The position numbers were made by a program, and so were the translations under genes. Positions 55,901 through 64,000 of a stretch of 64,000 bases of DNA are shown here, piece by piece; the first letter of the stretch is position 1; each line of letters opens with the position of its first letter. The notes under the pieces are model-generated. The model saw only the letters and a program-made list of their open reading frames with translations, was not told where the DNA came from and made no database searches. This DNA comes from Filosporella fistucella (taxonomy: Eukaryota > Ascomycota > Leotiomycetes > Helotiales): positions 1,798,001 through 1,862,000 of the forward strand of contig JAQJZZ010000002.1 of the NCBI GenBank assembly GCA_030077755.1. The letters run 5' to 3'.

Positions 55901-56810
55901 TCGCAGCGCCGGGTCGCGGCCAGCAACAGCTACATCATCCACAAAGAGAAGGTCTGGTGTTCGCCCCATTGCAAAACAGCCACTTGTCCCTTCCGCAGCT
56001 GTCAAGGCTCGACAGACGATTTTACGTGCAGTGCTCGATAGCGAAGATTTCGATGAGCTTAGTCTTGGAAATGACGATCTTGTGCTGCTTTCGTCGCAGC
56101 CAAGAAAATTTCCTAGGAAGGATATCCAGCAACTCGTCAAGCAAGAGCGCCATGAATCTCCTAGACTTACAGAACTTCCGTCGACCAGAAAGAGGACTTT
56201 GAGCACCTTCCGCCGGAGTGTCTCTGAGGATGAACTTGCGGTGTCGGGGCCATCTTCATCTCCCCATCAAGCCCTATCATCTGGTCTAAAGTCTACAATC
56301 AAAACAGAACCAGACGAATCAAACCTTCCCCTTCATCCGGTCGCTGTCCCTAAAAGGCGAGGCAGACCCCCTAAGGCTGAAATATCTGGATCGTCACTTC
56401 CTGTTCGCTCCACGCCGCAACCTGAGAGGCCACGCGCTACTCCCACTCCGCTTCTTGATCTCACACCAAGCCGGCCTCGCAATCATAGTAACAGACAAAA
56501 GGATGTCACGATTGAAGACGAGATCAATGACTCTGAAGCTGATTCATCCTCTCCTTCGGCATCACCCACACAGGCTAAGTCCAATCGTCAAATTGACAGA
56601 AATCCTCAAACACCTGTTCAAAATGGGAAAGGGAAACGGAGACCGGCAGGTGATATGCTTAAAGCGGAGAAAGTTGCTGTGGTTGTGAAGACTCCTGGTG
56701 GGACATTCAGACGATGTGGAGAAGGTGAATTCATGTGTGGAAGAAGTTTTTGTTTTAGGTGTGGCGAAAGTGCTGTTTCTGGTGTAGGGGATGAGGAGGG
56801 GCATAGATAA
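52977..56810 (+). CDS. SCM3: SCM3/HJURP-type CENP-A chaperone, long form
   Basis: Exons 52977-54143 and 54192-56810 give about 1261 aa. After an acidic stretch, the Scm3 domain at about residues 70-140 reads DYNFLQQRRAQLDHRLK, then IFEKYGRDFDGVGDEIDL with TGEIVVNNGHL. A Myb/SANT-like region around the intron (FTAEDDQILLQWVARAQ, FWRDLHAK, then WKARYKLKYTYL) follows at about 355-415, and a Cys/His region (CPHADC...CLHLFQKHH...CGEINCPRK...HVRSAHP) lies at about 560-630. The C-terminal half is disordered with AT-hook-like KRRGRPPK and KRKRKTF basic patches. Scm3 deposits the centromeric histone CENP-A. The 48-nt intron is well defined. Function is by homology of the Scm3 domain. Confidence 0.9.
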
Positions 56811-57547
56811 ATATGAAATTATGACGAGGACGACCCATATATTGTTTTAGCATTTGGCATCACGGCAGCAAGGCATCAGGGCACGGCAGTAAGGCACTAC
56901 GGCGTTATGGAGGACAGGACCTGGGAATTATGTATTTGAGGGTGGCTGTGCATTTTATGAGAGCCGGTTTTCAATCAGTTTGGAAGGAGGGGAGTAGGTG
57001 TTAGGAATAGGGAAGGAAATTTTGTAGTGGGTTTTGTATCTGAAACTGAGATCGATGCGAAGTTTGAGTTAAGCATGAATGAAAGCTTGTTGCGAAGTCT
57101 CCTGTGGTCAGACTGCGCTTTTCGTTTCACATCGCCTTCGCTCTGCCAATACTCGTCTAGCATGGTATTGGACTAACTATCACGTGCAATGATAGTAACA
57201 GGGTTAAAGACTATAGACCAGAGAACGGATTATTCCCACAACTACTCTTTTTCAACAGGGATGGTGGCAAGTGTGAAGATTTCTCTATTTTAGGCAAGTA
57301 CCACCAAGTCCCAAGTAAGAACAACCAATCCAGTCAAACAAATATCTATTTGTTGAAGTAAATACAATCTGAATATCCTTATATTAAATACAAAAACCAT
57401 TTTCCCTGGCCATCCCATGTCAAGAACGATAGATGATAGATAGGATAGGATAAATACAGTTTCCTCTAATTGCCACAATCTGCATTGCTATGCTCCAAAT
57501 TCAAGAATCATAAATCGCTTCTCCTTCCTCATTAATGAGGAAGAGAA
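56811..57547. other. Convergent intergenic region with a short GGCA-rich repeat
   Basis: A degenerate direct repeat with cores GGCATCACGGCAGCAA and CACGGCAGTAAGGCA lies at about 56856-56905. The inverted repeat ACTATCA...TGATAGT surrounds CGTGCAA at 57176-57196. No gene seen. Confidence 0.5.
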
Positions 57548-59398
57548 TTAAGCACCCACAAATCTTCTCGTTCTCAAACTAGGTGATCTTCGTTTTAGAC
57601 CCAATGGGTTGTTGGCGGTAGATGGGGAATTCGCTTTCGCGAAATCATCCATCATGGCCCAGACTGGCATCATTCCTCCGTTCTTCTGTGCAATGACCAT
57701 AGCGTTCAATTCTACCATTGAGATTTGGATCCCTGAAGCGCTGGCCTGTCGTTTCGCTGGTCGGCCGGGTTCAAGGCCGGCAGTGCCTTGTGGGGGCGCA
57801 ATCTCACCAGGGCGCACTGCGGCTTTGGTGCCACTAGCCATTCCCATTGTTACGATAAATTCACCGTCAAGTTGCATGGTAGTGACTGCAATACGGCCAG
57901 TTTGGGTATCGAGTACTGTCTGGGCCCTGATGGGCGTGAAGGTCGGGGAGAGGAGGAGTTGAGTGGCGGCTGGGTTATTGTTTGTGGTTCCAGTGCCTCC
58001 GTTCGAAGCTGGAGGGGGAGTAGATGCTGGATCGGCGGCAGCGGCAGCCGGTGAGGATGATGCAGCTGGTGCAGTATCTGCGGGAACTGCGGATGCGGTG
58101 TCATTTGATGCTGGAGTCGTTGCGTCTGTAGAAGCTGGAGTGGAGGCATCAGTTGGCGAGGCTTCTGTGGCCGCGTCACTTGCTTCTGGAACTGCTGCGC
58201 TTGTAGACTTTGAAGACTTTACGCTGGCATTCTTGGATGAAGAAGCCTTCTGTCGTTTTTGAGGCTGTAGGTTTCCTGTAGCTCCTCCTGGGTTTTGAAT
58301 GACGCCTCGTTGGGAGATGCCGAGATTAACAGTATCGTTCATACCAGCACCCATGCGTGTAGCCATTTCCATGACACGTTGAGCGTTCACTATTGGGCGT
58401 TATTAAAGTCACGTGGTAATATCTGGGATCTTACATGGAAGTTGAACGACTGCCATCATTTGATTGAGATTAGGAAGAACGGCAGCCAAGTTAGTAGTGA
58501 CTAGGTATCTGTAATTGTCTGATCAGAGTCAGTGTATTGTTCACAAAGTTGTGAACGGGGAAACCTACTGACTGCCATGTCACTACCCATAAGCATCGAT
58601 GTACTGACTCCGTTCACGACATTGGTGTTGAGAGTCATTGGTTTGCTAGCTCTGATTGACATACGGAATCCATCTTGGAATTCGACCTCCTGAATGCCTG
58701 ATCCGGTGATGTTCACAGAGTTCTGGTTTCCGAACGGACTCAATACATTGCTTGTCTCGGCAGTCTTTCGTCCAATGGCCATATACTCGCCATCGATAGA
58801 ACTCAGCTTAATCATTCGGACTGTCGAGTCAGTGCTATAGGCATCGTCAACATAGTTCCTTTGGTCAACATGTTCTTTCATCATTGACTTACGTGTTAAC
58901 GGCCTTGACGGTTTCCATCACCATCCAGGCTTGGCTGTTTGGTGAGAGCTTGGCAACGAAAGTGTTGTCTGCCGTAACACCATTTTGATCGAGTGTCGCT
59001 TGAGGAATAGCCATCTCGATTTGTCCTCCAACAAGATTGGTTGCTCCATTTGTTGAAATAGTCATGGATGTTTGTGACAGTTGAACAAATGGTTGACCTG
59101 TAGATCCTACGACATGGTTTGCTGAAAGGGGATTTGGGTTTTGATCCACGAGAACTTGTTGTTGAGACTGGGAAAAGGTTTCGATTTTTGATCCATCAGG
59201 GAAGATGAGTCTATTCAGTTGCATCTTTTGAAGATATTAGTGCATGGGTCTTTCTCTTGGCTTTCGAGGTACAGTTGGAGATATACTGACATTACCATTG
59301 ATATTCGCTACCTGATTGAAAGCAACATTTTGATCTTGACCAAGAACTGGATAGCTGATCAAGGCAACAAGCAAAAACGACAAAGATGAACGAGGCAT
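57548..59398 (-). CDS. Unknown secreted protein, about 537 aa
   Basis: Exons 59398-59291, 59224-58893, 58834-58569, 58500-58435 and 58389-57548. The start MPRSSLSFLLVALISYPVLG is a clear signal peptide. The N-terminal 300 residues look like a beta-rich domain (KIETFSQSQQQVLVDQ, GQPFVQLSQTSMTIS, VRMIKLSSIDGEYMAIG) with a possible coiled segment (LAAVLPNLNQMMAVVQLPL). The middle is a Ser/Ala/Thr/Pro-rich linker, and the C-terminus has another conserved-looking part (TQTGRIAVTTMQLDGEF). No known domain is recognised, and no GPI signal. Exon phases agree throughout; the first donor is GTCAGT, the weakest splice site in the model. A cell-surface or secreted role is only inferred. Confidence 0.7.
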
Positions 59399-61255
59399 TA
59401 TGAATTACCAGCGAAGGACGGCCACCAGGGCTGTATTACCTCGATAGAGAAGGAGTGAAAGGCAAACACGGTCGAGGAGCCGTGGATGTGTAGAAAAGAA
59501 TAACGAGAATCAAGATTAGCTTCCGGCCTCTGGGACGATTGTACCAAGGGAACATGGCGTAGATATTATACAGCCATCGCCACTTGAGCGCGGAGCGGGA
59601 GGAAGGGAAACATCCGATGAGAGACCCAAGGGTATAGTAGCATCATGGTGCCAAGGGTTTGTCGAGTGCCAATCCCCTAGCTTGGGTTTAAGCTTATTAT
59701 TGATGATAATTCCGGCTGAGGCTGAGTGATAGGCAAATCGACTGCGGGGTGCAGATGAAAGAGCAGTACAGTACCAGCATGACCGGAGGGTCTAGATCCG
59801 AATGACATGTCATTCCTTTTGCACTGGCTCAAGACTTGGAAGAGGAGGCTCAAAGGGACGACAAGTACAGTATCGAAGTCCGCATCATCAGAGCGGCGCT
59901 CTCATTACCAAATTCGCAACTCCTTGCGATTGGAAGTTTCATCAGATGGAAACGGTGGAATAGAGGCACAAGACAGTGAGAAGATCACGCAGTCTCAGAG
60001 GTAGATGCCAAGATATAAAGGTTGTTTGAAGAGCGTCAGGAAGGGTTGGATAGAAGAGGTTGGAGATGTTTTCAAAGGCGATGTTGTTTCAATCAGTCCA
60101 AGCGCGAGTAAACGCGGGTGTTTGAACCAGCCGAATGTGTGGCTCTTTGCGATGTCCGCCTCTTGGCGACATGCAAACCCTATTTTGACGTGGGTTGAAG
60201 ACAGTTGCCATACCACTTTGCCTTACAAAACTTGTTGTCTCACAGAACACACGGGACGAGTTTTCTTTTCTCCAATCTCGTGCTCAAATCAACGAAACTC
60301 TCAATGCTGGCTCAGAAGTGTGTGAATGCCGTAAAAGCACGGTTCCCTGTCCAAAAGATGGGGTGACAAAATATGGAGGTGGACGCGATGTTTGCGTTCG
60401 TGGCGGCTCCAACGTCTCATCATTCCGCTACAAGCGAAGGTAAATGGAAGATACTTTCGAGAGACTTTCAATCAATCTAGGTATTAACCTTTCGCTTCAG
60501 TATATTCATATAGATCGATTACTGTGAGACTGTTAGCATTTTGATAGCTCGTAGATCAAATGATCACCAGGTACTCCATTATACTCCTCCGCATCGCCTA
60601 AACATGATCACCACGGATCAGCCCTAAACCTCTCATCAAACACAGCCTAGGCCAAGCGATCTAGAAACATCAACGAAGATAGCCCCTGTTGTTAGACGTC
60701 AAGCTTCGCCAAGGGGGATCCTAGGTAGAGAGGCAAACGTCGCTACCACTCACCTCCTTCAATATGCCCAACCTCAGTCGCATTCGTATCTTTATGCGAT
60801 AATGCAACGCTTTGAACTGCCGTCAGTCCGCCTCAAGTGACGGCTATCCCACTGCAGGGCATTATTTGACTGAAGTTAGTTCTAAAAGGAGAATAGAGTC
60901 CGTGTTAATGGCACCAGAGCGAGTCAATCAGGATTGGCGCAAAAGATCAGCTTGATATACCACAACACCTCCAGTCTTGGACGATGTTTAGAGTCATGGT
61001 TTGGTGTGTGAGAAAGTAGATACCAAGACATCTTGGCAGTCTCCCCCGGTGTCCTGCTCTCTCTGGGCTGGTTGGCTGATATAAGAAAACCATAATCCAA
61101 ATCCTACCGCTTGGGCAGGCCGGTCCTTTTAACGATACTCTCTTTCTACAGCTCAGCTCAACAAATAATATTCTTTTCAAATCGATCACCTTTGTAAGGT
61201 GTTATCACTTACAGTCCTTCAATTTTATATTCTCTTCTCGATACCGACCGCCATA
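59399..61255. other. Long intergenic region
   Basis: About 1.9 kb between divergent genes for secreted proteins. Small adjacent frames at 59807-60004 and 60005-60325 are not family-like. No RNA gene or mobile element recognised; probably regulatory and leader sequence. Confidence 0.45.
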
Positions 61256-62302
61256 ATGCAGTTCTCGGCCTCTTTCGTCGTTCTTTTCTCGCTTTTGCCG
61301 GTAGTCTTTTCAATGCCTGCGCCTGCTGCGACTCCAGCGAAATCTTCTTCAGCACCAGCTGCGAAGGCCAGTGCTGCTCCAGCAGCAGGTGGTGCAACCG
61401 GTGCTAATCCAGCTGTTAGCGACAAACAAATCGCCAATGCTGTTATGTCATGGATGAATGATACTGGGAAGGTTACCAAATTTCTCAACACCGCAACTTC
61501 TTTCTCTGGAGATGAATACACCAAGCAAGCTACTATTGCCTTGAATGCCGAGATTGATGAGTTGAATCATAAGACTGTGTTGGATACTGCGTTGGGCATG
61601 ATGCCACAAGTTCAAGCTGCAAATGATACTCTCGCAACGAAGGGTACTTTCCAAGCTGTCGTCGATACCCTTCAAGCAATGGTCAACGAAGGTCCGGATA
61701 CGGCTCAAGCTCAAGTCGACGTCATCAACAATAACCGTTGTGTGAATGTTCTCCCGAACATCGACGCCTATTTTGCCGCGGCAGGAATGGGTACAGTCTC
61801 CGCAGTTCGTCCAACAGGCTGTCTGGAAGTCCAAAGTGCAGCAGCCACTCCTGCACCAGCTGCTCAAGATCCAGCAGCAGCTCCGGCAGAGGCGGCACCT
61901 AATGCAAGCTCAACTCCAGTATCAGGAGAAAGTGGCACTAACGGTACCACTGGCACCAAACCCAGTGGAGGAGCAGCATCCAAGGCAACCTCAGCACCAA
62001 AAGCAGCAGCTACAAGTGCGAAGGGCACTGTCGCTGCAGGAGGAGCAGCAAAAGCCTCATCTTCCAAGCCCGCAGGAGCAAAAGCAAGCGCCGCCTCTGT
62101 CTCAGCTGATGGGGCTGTTGGTGCCGCGGCCGCAACCAGTGCATCAGCGAAACCTGCTTCTTCCAAGGCTGCTGGAACTGTCAATGGTGGAGCTGCTGGT
62201 GGAGCAACTGGTGCCAAACCTACCTCTGCCCCCAAAGCGGGCGCAACGAGTGCAAAGGGAACTGTTGCCGGGGGAGCCGCAGCGAAAGCTACTAAAGCTT
62301 AG
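61256..62302 (+). CDS. Unknown secreted protein with Ala/Ser/Lys-rich tail
   Basis: A single exon of 348 aa. The signal peptide is MQFSASFVVLFSLLPVVFSMP, given here to residue 20 as MQFSASFVVLFSLLPVVFSM, followed by a short Ala/Pro linker. Residues about 50-200 form a helical domain with two cysteines (NNNRCVNVLP and RPTGCLEV) that could pair. The last 140 residues are low-complexity Ala/Ser/Lys/Gly with repeated SAPKA-ATSAKGTVA blocks. The ATG at 61256 (CATAATGC) follows an open frame, but the signal peptide starts exactly here. The domain is not recognised. The Ala/Ser-rich tail suggests a cell-wall or mucin-like protein. Confidence 0.78.
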   Translation: MQFSASFVVLFSLLPVVFSMPAPAATPAKSSSAPAAKASAAPAAGGATGANPAVSDKQIANAVMSWMNDTGKVTKFLNTATSFSGDEYTKQATIALNAEIDELNHKTVLDTALGMMPQVQAANDTLATKGTFQAVVDTLQAMVNEGPDTAQAQVDVINNNRCVNVLPNIDAYFAAAGMGTVSAVRPTGCLEVQSAAATPAPAAQDPAAAPAEAAPNASSTPVSGESGTNGTTGTKPSGGAASKATSAPKAAATSAKGTVAAGGAAKASSSKPAGAKASAASVSADGAVGAAAATSASAKPASSKAAGTVNGGAAGGATGAKPTSAPKAGATSAKGTVAGGAAAKATKA

Positions 62303-64000
62303 AGAGTTGTCCGGGGTTGCATTTTTTGTAATTGAGTGGCTTTAAAGAAGAGAATTGAAATTGAGTTTGAAGCATGAGAGAAAATGGAATTGATTTCCTG
62401 ATAGCGATGTGTTGATTTCTTTTTGTGGGTCTATGTGGCGTGGCGGTGGAATTCGAGTTCTGTGTATATCAATATATTGGAAACGAGTTCTCTTAAGTGT
62501 TGTTGGTAGATTTGATTGTGGGTGATCGTGCGAGGAAAATATGTAGAAGTAGAGTTAGCAATATCTCCTTTATTTCTTATTTTCTGGCATATTTATCTGG
62601 AGTGGTGGGATAAGTTGGGTCAAGGAGTGGAATATTGAATAAATGTATTTTGGACACTTTCTTGTTTGTATTAATGGAATCGATCGATATGGCGAGCATG
62701 ACTATTCTAAAGTCGTATTCTTGTGTACTCGGATCTAAGTTGAAGTAAAGTTGCCCGCGAGGTTGAAACTTGGACACAGAGCTGTGCCCATGTTCTATGT
62801 GGTTGTTCGGGTAAAGGTGAGGATATAACTCTTATCACAAGCATCAGCAATCATTCCCTTCCAAATAGGTGTCCAAATGGTGGCTCACGAATAGTGCTTC
62901 TCCATCCGTTCAAATTACCCATGCAATCCCGAATCCAGTATGTACCACCAGAGAAATAGATTACTCATATCGACCATCCATACTGAACAAAGCCATGTTG
63001 TCTGGCGTTCGTAGTCAAGAGAGTTGAGACTACCGACGAGATCCTCACTTCTTCCAGAGACATAAAATTCAGGACACCATGCGGGGTCATGTTATGCCGG
63101 AGAGTAGTTGACGGAAAAGACGAGCAGATCATCGATAACATTCTATATCGTCTTAAAGAAATCTATCACAAAGCAGCAGCTCGTTATATATATATATATA
63201 TCTTATCCTCCATTCCGTCTCATCAGAATTCCCATCTAAGCCCCCACAACCCCCGCCAAACATCGGAAAACAGTAAAGCCTACCATGCGAACCGAAATCC
63301 TTTTTCAACATTAGTTACATACCTATCAAACAAACTTTCCATCCTACATATCTAGAATCCCGGCAATTCAGCAACCACCCATCAAACAACCTTTCCCATC
63401 AAAGCCTATACTGACTTTCCCAAATCCTATATCGTTTTTCCCATACTCCGAGAGTAACGCACGGGAATGGTGTTTTCAGCACGGATTGGGTGTGTGGGAG
63501 GCGTTATCTGATTGGGTGGCATACCAACCGGGTGTTTTTACGCCGGTTTGAAGAGCTGGCGAGTACATTTCATCAACTGAGAATTATTTCAGGAAGCTGT
63601 CGCTCGCCCTCGCAGATGTCATATTTTTAGAGTTGGGAATGAGCACAGCCTGGTATATTATTGATTGAGAATGTACCAGATTGGTTTGAATAGTCTCCCG
63701 ACTTATCCTCTGTCTTAAAATAATTTCTACTACTCGGTGTCAGGGCTTTCGGCCCTTGTGATTGGGTAATGGCCTTCAGAAACAAGTTGGGGATGTTTCA
63801 GACGCTGGGAATCTTCGTCTGAAGACCCTCTGTCCGTTATACCAAAAGGTGGGAAATACCCTCCAAATCTACTATATAATAGCGAAATTCTGGGCCGTAG
63901 CACGAACAGACTGTCGTCCCTCGTCAGTTATTATTAGTACACCGCATCGCAAGAGAAAAGTTGACTCAGTCGACTTGACTGAATGAAAATGTTGATGAGT
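62303..64000. other. Terminal non-coding stretch of the window
   Basis: No gene supported up to the window end. Frames at 63089-63355 and 63762-63986 lack family features. A (TA)n microsatellite lies at 63185-63200. Confidence 0.45.
63185..63200. repeat. (TA)n microsatellite
   Basis: Eight uninterrupted TA units, seen directly. Confidence 0.9.

Noticed and set aside
59807..60443. Adjacent short plus-strand frames
   Set aside because: Basic, low-information sequences without domain, signal peptide or supporting splice sites.

Overview
The window looks like nuclear chromosomal DNA of a filamentous ascomycete. Protein types fit best with Leotiomycetes (Botrytis/Sclerotinia relatives), but that placement is from memory of families, not a search. 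Genes are dense, on both strands, and broken by short introns (mostly 44-60 nt) with GT-AG ends and CTAAC or CTGAC branch sites. No rRNA, tRNA, CRISPR array, prophage or intact transposon was seen. Most gene models below were assembled by hand from exons in different frames, so exon joins are predictions supported by splice signals and by continuity of conserved protein families.

Layout. 0-8 kb: 3' part of the nucleolar GTPase NUG1, the PP4 regulatory subunit PPP4R2, a gene-poor stretch, and a UPF0658 Golgi membrane protein. 8-10 kb: two adjacent genes, an enoyl-CoA hydratase/isomerase and a RidA-type imine deaminase, whose predicted proteins both end in the peroxisomal signal SKL. In the RidA gene the signal depends on removing a final intron. 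10-19 kb: an unknown 632-648 aa protein, the blue-light regulator white collar-2, and RAD50. The RAD50 start codon appears to be assembled across two introns and a 2-nt microexon. 19-27 kb: a poorer region with a decayed CCCH zinc-finger gene, a small unknown gene, and a striking array of about 112-bp tandem repeats. 27-36 kb: TMA23, THG1, an unknown gene, NDUFAF7 and MCY1 as a close divergent mitochondrial pair, and TFIIS. 36-44 kb: a short-chain dehydrogenase, a GFA-domain protein, an RBR ubiquitin ligase, and a DUF1295 membrane reductase-like protein. 45-64 kb: three unknown secreted proteins interleaved with RPP1 (RNase P), casein kinase 2 alpha, ATG6 (Beclin) and a large SCM3/HJURP-type CENP-A chaperone.

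How the genes relate. There is no obvious secondary-metabolite cluster or operon-like pathway. Links are local: a peroxisomal pair (enoyl-CoA hydratase and RidA), a mitochondrial divergent pair (NDUFAF7 and MCY1), and several shared divergent promoters (wc-2/RAD50, RPP1/CKA1, ATG6/SCM3, the last with an ACGCGT MluI-type box). The most unusual signals concern splicing: a likely dual-localisation intron in RidA, the RAD50 microexon, two GC-AG introns (PPP4R2 and DUF1295), a 9-nt terminal coding exon in TFIIS, an in-frame 123-nt intron in CK2 alpha, and tandemly duplicated symmetrical exons in a secreted protein.
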